Source of the DNA: Caballeronia telluris
GTDB taxonomy: Bacteria > Pseudomonadota > Gammaproteobacteria > Burkholderiales > Burkholderiaceae
Reading direction: 5' to 3'
DNA length: 64,000 nucleotides
Assembly (NCBI RefSeq): GCF_001544495.1
Contig: NZ_FCNZ02000016.1
Span: 92,728-156,727 of the forward strand
This document shows positions 27,035 to 36,387 of the stretch, piece after piece. Position 1 is the stretch's first letter, and every line of letters starts with the position of its first letter. The notes under the pieces are model-generated. The model was not told the DNA's origin, made no database searches, and saw only the letters and a program-made list of their open reading frames with translations. A program made the position numbers and the translations under genes.

Positions 27035-27976
27035 TCAGAGGGAAAATCCTTCGGCGAATGCCTGGCGCAGATAGGCGACGAAGACTGCCACGGCACGCGG
27101 CACGTGCGGCGCATAGGGCCGCACCACATAGAGCTGGTCCGCGAATCCGCCGACCGGGCGCCATTCCGGCAGCAGCGCGATCAGCCGGCCCGAGCGGATC
27201 GCGGTCTGCGCCGTGAAATCGGGCAGCAGCGCGATGCCCAGGTCGTCGAGTGCGGCATCTCTCAGTACCTCGCTGTTGTTGGCCGAGAACGGGCCGTTCA
27301 CCGTCACCGTGGTGGGACCCGTGCTCGGCTTGCGGCCCGCCTTGCGCTCGAACGACCAGATGCCGGCGTTCATGCCGCGCGGATAGAACAGGCAGTCGTG
27401 CGCGGCGAGATCGGCGGGCGTCTGCGGCATGCCGCGCCGCTTGATGTACGCGCGCGTGGCGGCGATCACCGAACGTGTTTCGCACAGCTTCCACGCGACG
27501 TGCGTCTCGGGCACCTGCGCGCTGTGCCGAAGCGCTAGATCGAAGCCTTCGGTCGCGATGGAACTGAGGCGGTCCGACGCTTCCAGTTGCACGCTGACTT
27601 CCGGATTGGCGCGCAGGAATTCGGCCATTCTCGGAACGAGTTGCTGCCGCGCGAACGCCACCGGAGCCGTGACCCGCACGAGGCCGCGCGCGACGCCCGC
27701 CAACTCGCGGACCGTCGCGAAGCTGGTTGCGATCTGGTCGTACTGCGGCCGCGTGTTCTCGACAAGACGCTGTCCCGCCTCGGTGAAGCGCACGCTGCGC
27801 GTGGTGCGCTGAACGAGTTGAACGCCCGCGACACGCTCCAGTTCCGCGATGCGCTGGCTCATCGCCGCCTTGCTGACGCCCAGGCGCGCGGCGGCGGCGG
27901 TATACGTGCCTTGCTCGGCGAGCACCGTCAGCCAGTGGAGATGCGTCCACAGTCCCTCGATATTTTGCGTATCCAT
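27035..27976 (-). CDS. LysR-family transcriptional regulator
   Basis: This is a 313-residue regulator. Residues 8-68 hold the helix-turn-helix (YTAAAARLGVSKAAMSQRIA then LERVAGVQLVQRTTRSVRFT), and 95-300 the effector-binding domain. It is divergent from mmsA with about 107 bases between the start codons, and two nested inverted repeats occupy that gap, so control of mmsA is likely. The ATG at 27976 is preferred over one 39 bases upstream, because the shorter form starts at the normal distance before the DNA-binding helix. Convergent with the hydrolase gene to its left. Confidence 0.87.
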   Translation of the reverse strand: MDTQNIEGLWTHLHWLTVLAEQGTYTAAAARLGVSKAAMSQRIAELERVAGVQLVQRTTRSVRFTEAGQRLVENTRPQYDQIATSFATVRELAGVARGLVRVTAPVAFARQQLVPRMAEFLRANPEVSVQLEASDRLSSIATEGFDLALRHSAQVPETHVAWKLCETRSVIAATRAYIKRRGMPQTPADLAAHDCLFYPRGMNAGIWSFERKAGRKPSTGPTTVTVNGPFSANNSEVLRDAALDDLGIALLPDFTAQTAIRSGRLIALLPEWRPVGGFADQLYVVRPYAPHVPRAVAVFVAYLRQAFAEGFSL

Positions 27977-27987
27977 GTTCGATTGTT

Positions 27988-28019
27988 CGCTATGGAAAAC
28001 AATGATTTCAATCATAGCG
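27988..28019. promoter_or_regulatory. Nested inverted repeats in the lysR-mmsA promoter region
   Basis: The outer arms CGCTATG (27988-27994) and CATAGCG (28013-28019) match perfectly, and the inner dyad ATGATT-TC-AATCAT (28002-28015) is also perfect. They lie 11 bases upstream of the lysR start and about 65 bases before mmsA. They are good candidates for binding by the LysR protein. Confidence 0.5.
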
Positions 28020-28083
28020 TCTTTGCAGGAAGCGGGGAGCTTCCTACACTTGTGTCACGCCAATCATACATAGAGGAGTCGAA

Positions 28084-29595
28084 ATGCAAGCCTTCAGCGA
28101 CAACGCCGACGTCACCCATTTCATTCACGGAGAACCTGTCCGCGGATCGGGGACGCGCACGCAGCCGGTGTTCAACCCGGCGACGGGCCAGCGCGCGCGC
28201 CAGCTTCTGCTGGGCGAGGCGGCCGACGTGGATGCGGCGGTTGCGAGCGCGAAGGCTGCGTTTCCCCAGTGGAGCGACACGCCTCCCATTCGCCGTGCGC
28301 GCGTCATGCTGCGCTTCCTCGAACTGATGAACCGCCATCGCGATGAACTCGCCGCCATCATCACGGCCGAGCACGGCAAGGTGTTTTCCGACGCACAGGG
28401 CGAAGTTTCGCGCGGCATCGACATCATCGAATTCGCTTGCGGCATTCCGCAGTTGCTTAAGGGCGACTACACGGAGCAGGTCTCGACCGGCATGGACAAC
28501 TGGACCGTGCGGCAGGCGCTGGGCGTCGTGGCCGGCATCACGCCGTTCAACTTCCCGTGCATGGTGCCGTGCTGGATGTTCCCGATCGCGATCGCGGCGG
28601 GCAATACGTTCATCCTCAAGCCGAGCGAGCGCGACCCGTCGGCGTCGCTCTTCATGGCGCGCCTGCTGAAGGAAGCCGGGCTGCCCGACGGCGTCTTCAA
28701 CGTGGTTCAGGGCGACAAGACGGTCGTCGACGCAATCCTCACGCATCCGGTCATCAAGGCGGTGAGTTTCGTGGGCTCGACGCCGATCGCCAACTACATC
28801 TATGAAACCGGCGCCAAGCACGGCAAGCGCGTGCAGGCGCTCGGCGGCGCGAAGAATCACATGGTCGTGATGCCGGATGCGGACCTCGATCAGGCGATCG
28901 ATGCGCTGATCGGCGCGGGCTACGGCTCGGCGGGCGAGCGTTGCATGGCGATCTCGGTGGCGGTGCTGGTCGGCGATGTCGCGGACAAGATCGTGCCTCG
29001 GCTTGCCGAGCGCGCGCGCAGCCTGGTCGTGGGGAACGGCATGGAAGACACGGCGGAGATGGGGCCGATCGTCACGCGGCAGGCGCTGGAGCGCATCGAA
29101 GGCTACATCGCGATGGGCGTCGACGAAGGGGCGTCGCTGGTCGTGGACGGTCGCGGATTGAAGGTGGCGGGTCACGAGGACGGCTTCTTCACGGGCGGCA
29201 CGCTGTTCGATCATGTGACGCCGGAGATGCGCATCTACAAGGAAGAGATCTTCGGGCCGGTGCTGGCGTGCGTGCGCGTGAAGGACTTCACGGAAGCGGT
29301 CGATCTCGTGAATGCGCATGAATTCGGCAACGGCGTGGCCTGCTATACGCGCGACGGTCACGTGGCGCGCGAATTCGGACGCCGCATCGAAGTGGGGATG
29401 GTCGGCATCAACGTGCCGATTCCGGTCCCGATGGCGTGGCACGGATTCGGCGGCTGGAAGCGCAGCCTGTTCGGCGATACGCACGCGTATGGCGAGGAAG
29501 GCGTGCGCTTCTACACGAAGCAGAAATCGATCATGCAGCGCTGGCCGGAGAGCACGGAGAAGGGCGCGGAGTTCGCCATGCCGACGTCGAAATAA
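28084..29595 (+). CDS. mmsA: CoA-acylating methylmalonate-semialdehyde dehydrogenase
   Basis: This is a 503-residue enzyme that oxidises (methyl)malonate semialdehyde to propionyl-CoA or acetyl-CoA in valine, beta-alanine or myo-inositol breakdown. Family blocks include GVVAGITPFNFPCMVPCWMF, the NAD-binding GSTPIANYIYETG, and the catalytic cysteine in GERCMAISVAV. The absence of a general base Glu at the usual ALDH place agrees with CoA-dependent chemistry. AGAGGAG lies five bases before ATG 28084. A hairpin terminator follows, so it is probably transcribed alone under the divergent LysR. Its product propionyl-CoA would feed the prp operon in this window. Confidence 0.93.
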   Translation: MQAFSDNADVTHFIHGEPVRGSGTRTQPVFNPATGQRARQLLLGEAADVDAAVASAKAAFPQWSDTPPIRRARVMLRFLELMNRHRDELAAIITAEHGKVFSDAQGEVSRGIDIIEFACGIPQLLKGDYTEQVSTGMDNWTVRQALGVVAGITPFNFPCMVPCWMFPIAIAAGNTFILKPSERDPSASLFMARLLKEAGLPDGVFNVVQGDKTVVDAILTHPVIKAVSFVGSTPIANYIYETGAKHGKRVQALGGAKNHMVVMPDADLDQAIDALIGAGYGSAGERCMAISVAVLVGDVADKIVPRLAERARSLVVGNGMEDTAEMGPIVTRQALERIEGYIAMGVDEGASLVVDGRGLKVAGHEDGFFTGGTLFDHVTPEMRIYKEEIFGPVLACVRVKDFTEAVDLVNAHEFGNGVACYTRDGHVAREFGRRIEVGMVGINVPIPVPMAWHGFGGWKRSLFGDTHAYGEEGVRFYTKQKSIMQRWPESTEKGAEFAMPTSK

Positions 29596-29619
29596 CGCTG
29601 CTGCGGTTTGAGGTCGAGG

Positions 29620-29656
29620 AAGGGCGTCGGGCGAGAAATCGCGCGGCGCCCTTTTT
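29620..29656 (+). terminator. Rho-independent terminator after mmsA
   Basis: AAGGGCG (29620-29626) pairs with CGCCCTT (29647-29653), with further G/C pairing inside, and the 3' arm runs into TTTTT ending at 29656. It lies 25 bases after the mmsA stop, as expected. Confidence 0.75.
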
Positions 29657-29729
29657 GCATTGCCGCGCCCGTCGTTCAAATTGCCTATCCTTCGGTGTAT
29701 CAGTCTCGAGCGAGAAGGGCACACCAAGC

Positions 29730-30641
29730 ATGCAGCGACAATTCGACGACCTGGTCCTCGGCAGTATCGAACTGTTTTGCCTTGCGGCCGAACTCGGCAG
29801 CTTCACGCTCGCCGCGACATCGGCAAGCGTGACGCCGGCGGCCGTGAGCCGCGCGGTCGCACGCCTCGAGGAGCGGCTTGGCGTCAGGCTCTTCGTGCGA
29901 ACGACGCGCCAGATACGCCTCACCGATGCCGGACGCAGCTACTTCGAGCATTGCCGCCAGGCATTGGCCCAGCTCGTGGACGCCGAGCGGGAAGCGACAG
30001 GCCAGCAGACGACACCGGCCGGCGTCCTGCGCATCAGCATGCCGACACCATACGGCCACGGTCGCGTGCTGCCGCTGATCGCCGAATACCGGATGCGATA
30101 CCCGGACGTGACCGTCGAAGTGCATCTGAGCAACCGGAACATCGATTTCGCCGAGGAAGGTTTCGATCTCGCGATACGCGGGCGCGCGCCCAGGGACTCG
30201 GGCCTGATCGCGCGCAAGCTGGAGGATGCCGAGCTTGTCGTCGTCGCGTCGCCGGCGTATCTGAAGCGAGCCGGCACGCCCATAACGCCCGACGATCTCG
30301 CGAGGCACGATTGCATCCAATACGAATTGCCGAGTAACGGCCGGAACATCGCGTGGTCGTTCATGAGGGACGGCGAGAGCGTCGAGGTGATGACGGGCGG
30401 CGGCTATGGCTCGTCGGGCGACGTGCTGGCGGGCGTGACGCTGGCTCGCCACGGCGCCGGGCTGTTTCAGACCTACCGCTTCACTGTCGCGCAGGATCTG
30501 AACGATGGCATGCTGGTGGAAGTCCTACGCGAGTTCGGAGGCTGCACGCGGCCGTTCATCTTGCTGTATCCGCATGCGCGACACGTGTCGTCGAGAGTGA
30601 GAACGTTTGTGGATTTCCTCATGGAAAAACTGCATGCATGA
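29730..30641 (+). CDS. LysR-family transcriptional regulator
   Basis: This is a 303-residue regulator. The DNA-binding part is SFTLAATSASVTPAAVSRAV then LEERLGVRLFVRTTRQIRLT (residues 20-65), and the effector domain resembles the CrgA/PA-type subgroup, with LRISMPTPYGHGRVLPLIAEY. It follows the mmsA terminator and runs toward the nitronate monooxygenase-like gene 52 bases downstream on the same strand. This unusual codirectional arrangement could make it an operon partner. The ATG at 29730 follows a weak AGAAGG-like site. No operator was recognised. Confidence 0.86.
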   Translation: MQRQFDDLVLGSIELFCLAAELGSFTLAATSASVTPAAVSRAVARLEERLGVRLFVRTTRQIRLTDAGRSYFEHCRQALAQLVDAEREATGQQTTPAGVLRISMPTPYGHGRVLPLIAEYRMRYPDVTVEVHLSNRNIDFAEEGFDLAIRGRAPRDSGLIARKLEDAELVVVASPAYLKRAGTPITPDDLARHDCIQYELPSNGRNIAWSFMRDGESVEVMTGGGYGSSGDVLAGVTLARHGAGLFQTYRFTVAQDLNDGMLVEVLREFGGCTRPFILLYPHARHVSSRVRTFVDFLMEKLHA

Positions 30642-30693
30642 ACGCAACGCGTGATTCACGCATGTTCGATCAACCCCAATGAAGAGACATGAC

Positions 30694-31794
30694 ATGAACA
30701 GTCGTACTGAACACATTCCGCTGTTGCAACGGCTCGGCATCGACAAGCCGATCATCCAGGCGCCGATGGCGGGCGTGAGCACGCCGGCGCTTGCCGCGGC
30801 GGTTTCTAACGCGGGTGGACTCGGCTCGCTCGGCGTGGGCGCAATGAACGCCGAAGGCGCGCGCAAGGTGATTCGCGAGACGCGTGCGCTCACGGACAAG
30901 CCCTTCAACATCAATGTCTTCTGCCACGAACCGGCGGTCCTCGACGAGCCGACCGAGCGCGAATGGCTGAACTGGCTCAAGCCGCATTTCGACCGCTTCG
31001 GCGTTGCCCCGCCCACGACGCTCGGCGAGATCTATACGAGCTTCAAACGCGACGAGGCGATGGTGAAGGTGTTTCTCGAAGAGAAGCCGCCCATCGTCAG
31101 CTTTCACTTCGGACTGCCTTCGCCGCAAGTGATTTCATCGCTGAAGGCTGCGGGAATCAGGCTGCTTGCATCGGCGACGAACGTTGACGAAGCCACTCAG
31201 TTGGCGGATGCCGGAGTCGATGCGATTGTCGCGCAAGGCATCGAAGCGGGCGGCCATCGCGGCATGTTCGATCGTCAGGCATTCGATGACGGCCTGGGCA
31301 CGTTCGCCTTGACGCGCTTGCTCGTGCGCAGTGTCGATCTGCCGGTGATCGCCGCCGGCGGCATCATGGATGGTGCGGGCATCGCGGCGGCGCTCGCGCT
31401 CGGTGCGCAGGCTGCGCAACTCGGCACCGCGTTTGTCGCGTGTCCGGAGACGTCGATCGACGACGGATACCGGCGCGCGATTCTGAGCGATGCCGCGCGT
31501 CATACCATCCTCACGTCGGCGATCTCGGGCCGGCCTGCACGCAGCATGGTGAACCGGTTCACCGAGCTGGGGCGTTCGGTGGGTGCTCCGAAAACGCCGG
31601 ACTATCCCGTTACCTACGATGCGGGAAAAGCGCTGCACGCGGCCGCCAAGGCGCAGGGTGAGTTCGGCTATGGCGCGCAATGGGCGGGGCAGGCTGCCTC
31701 GCTTGCACGCCACTTGCCAGCCGCCGAACTGATGGCGCAACTCGAAGCGGAGTTCGACGAGTGCGTAAAGGGACTACAACGCTTCGGCGCGTAA
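30694..31794 (+). CDS. NAD(P)H-dependent flavin oxidoreductase / nitronate monooxygenase family
   Basis: This is a 366-residue FMN-dependent TIM-barrel enzyme of the 2-nitropropane dioxygenase family. Diagnostic blocks are KPIIQAPMAGVSTPALAAAV near the start, QGIEAGGHRG with the proposed catalytic His, the phosphate-binding LPVIAAGGIMDG, and LGAQAAQLGTAF. Class I members oxidise propionate-3-nitronate; others act as quinone or enoyl reductases, so the exact substrate is open. The ATG at 30694 has AAGAGA seven bases upstream; another in-frame ATG is at 30679. It follows a lysR gene and is the last gene before a long AT-rich non-coding stretch. Confidence 0.85.
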   Translation: MNSRTEHIPLLQRLGIDKPIIQAPMAGVSTPALAAAVSNAGGLGSLGVGAMNAEGARKVIRETRALTDKPFNINVFCHEPAVLDEPTEREWLNWLKPHFDRFGVAPPTTLGEIYTSFKRDEAMVKVFLEEKPPIVSFHFGLPSPQVISSLKAAGIRLLASATNVDEATQLADAGVDAIVAQGIEAGGHRGMFDRQAFDDGLGTFALTRLLVRSVDLPVIAAGGIMDGAGIAAALALGAQAAQLGTAFVACPETSIDDGYRRAILSDAARHTILTSAISGRPARSMVNRFTELGRSVGAPKTPDYPVTYDAGKALHAAAKAQGEFGYGAQWAGQAASLARHLPAAELMAQLEAEFDECVKGLQRFGA

Positions 31795-32267
31795 TGCCGT
31801 TCGGGTGACGTTGCCAAGGGAGTGACTTGTTTGCTCCGGCAACATGTCACTTGAAGCGAGCGAAAGGCGAATTCTCCGGCATTTGCCGCCATTGGCGGGA
31901 ATGAACGGCCATACGAATTCGCCGTAACTTCTATTCCTCTGACTTAATTAACAAAATCGCGCTCCGATTCGGAAATGGCGTTTCGCCAGCCTTGCGAACG
32001 ATTTTCTCGTGAAATTATTTCCGACAGAATATCTAAATACTTAAAAACAGCGCTTTTTACCGCGTAATTTATGCCGTTTTCAGTCTAATCAATAATATGA
32101 TTAGGAATATCTGGTGACGTTTTCCAATGTCGTTAGGAGTATTTTCCTTCATACATATGAGTTAAAGGCAATTGTTTCTATCTTCAAAGAGTTACATTGT
32201 GTTACGCGTGCGGTAGTTTATTCCAAAATATACTCATGCCTTCTGAGTACTAACGCACATACTACCG
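31795..32267. other. AT-rich intergenic region with no convincing gene
   Basis: This 473-base stretch is visibly richer in A and T than the rest of the window, especially from 31930 to 32260. A 60-codon frame at 32114-32296 has no ribosome site and non-native codon use, so it is not called. One perfect inverted repeat (32085-32104) is noted separately. The stretch probably holds the promoter of the secreted glycosidase-like gene and could be a target of H-NS-like silencers. Confidence 0.6.
32085..32104. promoter_or_regulatory. Perfect 7-6-7 inverted repeat in the AT-rich leader
   Basis: CTAATCA and TGATTAG flank ATAATA, about 165 bases upstream of the glycosidase-like start codon. Perfect arms and the 20-bp span suggest a regulator dimer site. 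No regulator gene is adjacent. Confidence 0.4.
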
Positions 32268-33671
32268 ATGCGACCTGCCAATTCTCCTGCCGCTAAAGTC
32301 GAAACTGCCGATTCGAACCGTTTTCAGCTCAATACGTCGTCCGTAACACGTCGAAATTTCCTGTCCATGTTAATGGCCGGTGCGGGGAGCGCTGCGCTCG
32401 CCGCTTGCGGTGGTGGAGGCGATATTGCCGATTCCGGCGATGTGGCGGGTGTTGCAAAGGCTGCTGCCACGGCATCGCCGGATGGAACGGTCATTCCGTC
32501 GGCGCAGTCGATCGTCGACTCGTCCGGCAATACGTGGACGCTCGTCAGCAGCCGCGTGACGAAGAACGGTACGGGCGTGGCGACGGGTTCGCCCAGCGCG
32601 TTGACCCTGATGCTCTGGTACGGCGGCGTGATCTACGCGAAGAACTCGGCGGGCACGTGGTACAAGAACGGCAGTGCGTGGACCTCGATTGGAACGGTTG
32701 ACCCGCGCACGAAGACGCCGGCGACGGCTGCCGCGGCGGCACCGCTCTTCTACGGCATGAACGGCCACATGGCTTACGGCACCGGCATCTACAAGACGCT
32801 GGGTCCGGCTGCCCAGCTCGCGATGCTCAAGGACCTCGGCGTCACCAACTACCGTGCGGACGTCGCAAGCGACGGCATGGCGCAAGTGATCTCCGACGCG
32901 CTGCGCGGTCCGTTTGCGAACAGCGGCGTGTCGATCCTGCCGGTGCTCAATCCGCTCTCGTGCGGCTGGAGTCCCAACGCCTCCGAATCGGCGTCCTATA
33001 CGCTCGGCTACAACCTGGCTGTCGGTTGCACGAAGGTGCTGAAGGGGCTCGTCAAGTACATCGAGTGCGGTAACGAACTCGACGTCGCGCTCAAGATCAG
33101 CGGCAACGGCAGCAGCTACAACCACTGGAGCCCGACGATGTGGCCGTCGTTCCGTGGCGTGCTCCGCGGCATGATCGACGGCGTGAAGGCCATCGACCCC
33201 ACCATCAATTGCGGCGTGAACGTCGGCATCCCGATGGCGTATGGCGCGCTTCAGATGCTATGGCGAGGCATCACGCCGAACGGCACGACGGCAGGTCTCG
33301 CGAACGCAGCCGCCATTCGCTGGGACTTCACGACGTATCACTGGTATCACAGCTCGGGCGACATCCTGTGCGGCTGGAACAACAACGCGTGCCAGGACGT
33401 TCTGCAGGTGCTCAAAGACTCGTTCGGCAAGCCGATCTGGCTGACGGAATGGGGTTGGACCGGCGGCGTCGATTCCGGCCAGGCGGCCGCGGATTACGTC
33501 ACGAAGACGCTCACCGAATATCGCTCGATCAAGGACAAGTACAACATCCAGTCGGTGATGATGTACTGCATCGTCGATGCGAACTATGGATTGATCCAGG
33601 CGAACGGCACGACCAAGAACCCGGCCTACGCCGCGTTCAAGAACTTCGTCGCTGCAAACCCGGTTTCGTGA
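32268..33671 (+). CDS. Secreted lipoprotein-type glycoside hydrolase-like protein (clan GH-A fold)
   Basis: This is a 467-residue exported protein. Residues 28-48 hold a twin-arginine signal (TRRNFLSMLMAGAGSAALAAC) that ends in a lipobox-like ALAAC, so it is probably a Tat-exported lipoprotein. A linker and a small beta region follow (WYKNGSAWTSIG, about residues 80-145). Residues 160-465 form a TIM barrel. It carries Glu270 in IECGNELD, preceded by Asn as in clan GH-A acid/base residues, and Glu394 in WLTEWGW as a probable nucleophile, resembling GH39/GH5-type enzymes. Substrate unknown; an exopolysaccharide is plausible. The start lacks a clear ribosome site. A TpsA-like adhesin gene is convergent downstream. 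Confidence 0.72.
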   Translation: MRPANSPAAKVETADSNRFQLNTSSVTRRNFLSMLMAGAGSAALAACGGGGDIADSGDVAGVAKAAATASPDGTVIPSAQSIVDSSGNTWTLVSSRVTKNGTGVATGSPSALTLMLWYGGVIYAKNSAGTWYKNGSAWTSIGTVDPRTKTPATAAAAAPLFYGMNGHMAYGTGIYKTLGPAAQLAMLKDLGVTNYRADVASDGMAQVISDALRGPFANSGVSILPVLNPLSCGWSPNASESASYTLGYNLAVGCTKVLKGLVKYIECGNELDVALKISGNGSSYNHWSPTMWPSFRGVLRGMIDGVKAIDPTINCGVNVGIPMAYGALQMLWRGITPNGTTAGLANAAAIRWDFTTYHWYHSSGDILCGWNNNACQDVLQVLKDSFGKPIWLTEWGWTGGVDSGQAAADYVTKTLTEYRSIKDKYNIQSVMMYCIVDANYGLIQANGTTKNPAYAAFKNFVAANPVS

Positions 33672-33814
33672 TCGACCGCATCACGCAACACCCTCACGCA
33701 ACATCATCACGCAACACCGTCCGCCGTGCTGGTGACGCCGCGCCTCGCATCGCAGGCGGGCGTACCGCACGGATCGATTTTCCACTTCCCATCGCACGCG
33801 CGGGTGGGTGCCCT

Positions 33815-36196
33815 TCAGAGACCGAGGAACCATCGAAGGACCGGCTCGCCACTACCCGGCGGCAAGGCCCAGGCGCCGGTCGCGCTGAAGTCCCATCTCG
33901 GCCCGTAGCTTGCGGGGTCGCGCATTTGCGCGGTCGTCATCCGGCTCGAAGTCGGGGCAGCCGTGCCGGCTCCGGCGCCCACGAGCGCGCCGGATGTATC
34001 GGCGTTCCAGTAGACATCGCGGGCAATCGTGCCGGTGTTGTTGCCGGCAATGCCGCCCGGCCGCTGCGTTCCCGCGCCGGCAGGCGTCACCGATGACGTG
34101 GTGAACGACTGCCCGATCGCGCCGCCGTTGTTGCCCACCAGCCCGCCACGATAGTTGCCTCCGTCGACAGAGCCGCTCGAATACGACTGGGTGATCGTGC
34201 CGCGATTGGCGCCCGCCAGTCCGCCGACCTGGCTGCGCGCATCGCCGCTCGCGTTGCCGAGCGAATACGACTGCACGATGGTCCCATCGTTCTCGCCGAC
34301 GAGACCGCCCGTCGCGCCCTGACCGGATGTCGCCCCACCGCTCCAGCCGCGTTCGATCGACCCGCGGTTGACGCCGACGAGCCCACCGGCCGCCGAGCCC
34401 GTCGCCGAGCTCGTCGAGACGGAGCCCGTTGCGCCGACGTTGACCACACGCCCGTCGTTCACTCCCGCGAGCAGGCCGACCGGCCCTTGCGAGGACGATG
34501 CGGTGCTGCCCGCGATCACGAAATTACGCACGACCCCCGTCTTGCCGATGTCTGCGAACAGTCCCGTGCCTTGTGACGACGTGCCGGATACGTTAAGGCT
34601 GCTGAGCAGATGCCCCATGCCATCGAACTGTCCGGTGAACGGTTTCGCCGCGCTGCCGATCGCGTGCACCGCGTTCGGCGCGAAGCCGAGATCGAAGCTC
34701 GTGCCGAGCGCATAGTTGCCGCCCAGGTTGTTGTTGATCGCGTTCAGATCGGCCGTCGAGTTGACGAGCCGGTAGCCCGTGACCTGCGTGACGCGCCCGC
34801 TGAAGGGCGCCGGACTCCATGATGCATTCGTGATGACGGTGCCCGGCTTGTAGCTGCCGTTCATGTCGTAAAGCGCCGTCACGATACCGCTGCTGCGCGA
34901 CCAGTCGAACGTGCCGTTGTTCGTCACGCTGCCGTGGTTGTCGATCGAGTTGCTGTCGGCGCGGACCGTCAGGCTGCCTGCGCCCGCGTTGGCGATCGTC
35001 GTGCCCGGCGCGATGCTCACCGAACGAGTGGCATCGAGCGTGAGCGACGATGCGCCTTGCCATCGAATGTCCGATCCCACGCCGATATTGCCGCTGGCCT
35101 TGTTGGCGCCGGTCGCGTTGAGCGCAACCGAAGTCCCGCTTGAGAGGCTATCGGCGAGCGTGTTCGCAGTCGGCTTGTCGATCGCGAACTCGGGCGACGT
35201 CAGGTTCCATTGCGCCGCGCGGACCTTCGCGCCGGCCACCTTCAACGTATCGGCGTTCATGTCGACCGTGCCGCCGCTGCCGTCCGCGTTGCGCGCCGCG
35301 ATGTTCGCGCCGCGGGCATCGACCGTGCCGGCATCGGCGACGAGCCACACGTGACCCTCGCGCGTCTCGGTGCCGGTCGAGCGCAACGCACTGTTCTTTC
35401 CCGCGAGCGCGTAGACGTTGCCGTCGGCGGCCTGCAGGTTGATCTGCGCGGCCTGCACCGTGCCGGAGTTGATGGCCCGCCCGTGGCTCGGCATCTCCAC
35501 CGACACTTGCGGCCCATAGGCGTAGTCGGACAGCAATACCTTGCTGCCGGCGACGAGTTCGGCGGAGCCCTTGGGCGCATCGATGGTGCCGGCGTTCACG
35601 ACATCGCTACGCGCGATGAGGAACACATCGCCGCCGCTCGAACTGATCTTGCCGAGGTTGACCACTGCGCTGTTGGACGTGCCCTCTAGCGACAGAGAGT
35701 CGAAGCCGTTCATGAAGGCGTTGTTGTCCGCGTCGAGCGTCGACGCGACGAAGCGTCCGCCGGTCGTGATCACGCCGCTCTTACCGACGACCACGCCATG
35801 CGGGTTGATGAGATAGACGCTGCCGGTGGATTTCAGCGTGCCGTCGATCGTCGACATCGCGTTGCCGGTGACGCGATTGAGCGTCGTCCCCGATCCGTTG
35901 TTGATCGAGACCGTGCGTCCCGCGCCGATCGAAAAACTGTTCCAGTTGATGATGCCGCGCGCGCCCGACTGTGTGATGTCGAGATTGGCGCCATTGCGCG
36001 CGATCGTGCCCGTGCCGCCGACGAACTGGCCGTTCTGCGGCAAGGGCGGCGCGGCCAACACATCGGCGACGTCGATGCAAAAACCCATGCTCAAGGCGAC
36101 GAGCGCCGCTAAGGGTCGAAGCCTTAAAGGCCGCGTGCAACCCGCGGCGAAGCCGAGCGCCTTGGCGCTCTCAGGACGGTAATTGGAATGCCGCAT
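33815..36196 (-). CDS. Filamentous-haemagglutinin-type (TpsA-like) secreted protein with GLUG repeats
   Basis: This is a 793-residue exported beta-helix protein. An extended signal of about 49 residues (cleavage near VLAAPP) precedes the TPS domain, residues 55-170. That domain holds NGANLDITQSGARGIINWNS and the conserved VYLINPHGVVVG motif needed for two-partner secretion. The middle is haemagglutinin-like repeats rich in N, G, S and T. Residues 590-745 have at least five GLUG-type repeats such as GGLVGENDGTIVQSYSLGNA. The protein is short for a TpsA, and no TpsB transporter gene is near, so export must use a distant partner. A role in adhesion or biofilm is inferred from family. Confidence 0.83.
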   Translation of the reverse strand: MRHSNYRPESAKALGFAAGCTRPLRLRPLAALVALSMGFCIDVADVLAAPPLPQNGQFVGGTGTIARNGANLDITQSGARGIINWNSFSIGAGRTVSINNGSGTTLNRVTGNAMSTIDGTLKSTGSVYLINPHGVVVGKSGVITTGGRFVASTLDADNNAFMNGFDSLSLEGTSNSAVVNLGKISSSGGDVFLIARSDVVNAGTIDAPKGSAELVAGSKVLLSDYAYGPQVSVEMPSHGRAINSGTVQAAQINLQAADGNVYALAGKNSALRSTGTETREGHVWLVADAGTVDARGANIAARNADGSGGTVDMNADTLKVAGAKVRAAQWNLTSPEFAIDKPTANTLADSLSSGTSVALNATGANKASGNIGVGSDIRWQGASSLTLDATRSVSIAPGTTIANAGAGSLTVRADSNSIDNHGSVTNNGTFDWSRSSGIVTALYDMNGSYKPGTVITNASWSPAPFSGRVTQVTGYRLVNSTADLNAINNNLGGNYALGTSFDLGFAPNAVHAIGSAAKPFTGQFDGMGHLLSSLNVSGTSSQGTGLFADIGKTGVVRNFVIAGSTASSSQGPVGLLAGVNDGRVVNVGATGSVSTSSATGSAAGGLVGVNRGSIERGWSGGATSGQGATGGLVGENDGTIVQSYSLGNASGDARSQVGGLAGANRGTITQSYSSGSVDGGNYRGGLVGNNGGAIGQSFTTSSVTPAGAGTQRPGGIAGNNTGTIARDVYWNADTSGALVGAGAGTAAPTSSRMTTAQMRDPASYGPRWDFSATGAWALPPGSGEPVLRWFLGL

Positions 36197-36387
36197 GTGC
36201 TCCTCCAGTGCGCGGATGTCCCCGTTTAATCATTTTTCAAATTGTTATCCATCACCGTCGAAGGCAGTGTAACAGAGCGAATTTGAATTTCTAGAGGGGA
36301 AAAGAAGGGTACGAACCATGCGTGCTTAGCGCGCTTGCGACGGCGCGCTCTAAGGCAAGCGCCATCGAAGGGAGCGCTTGACCGGGT

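Noticed and set aside
32114..32296. A 60-codon frame in the AT-rich leader
   Set aside because: No ribosome site, no recognisable product, and overlap with the leader of the glycosidase-like gene.
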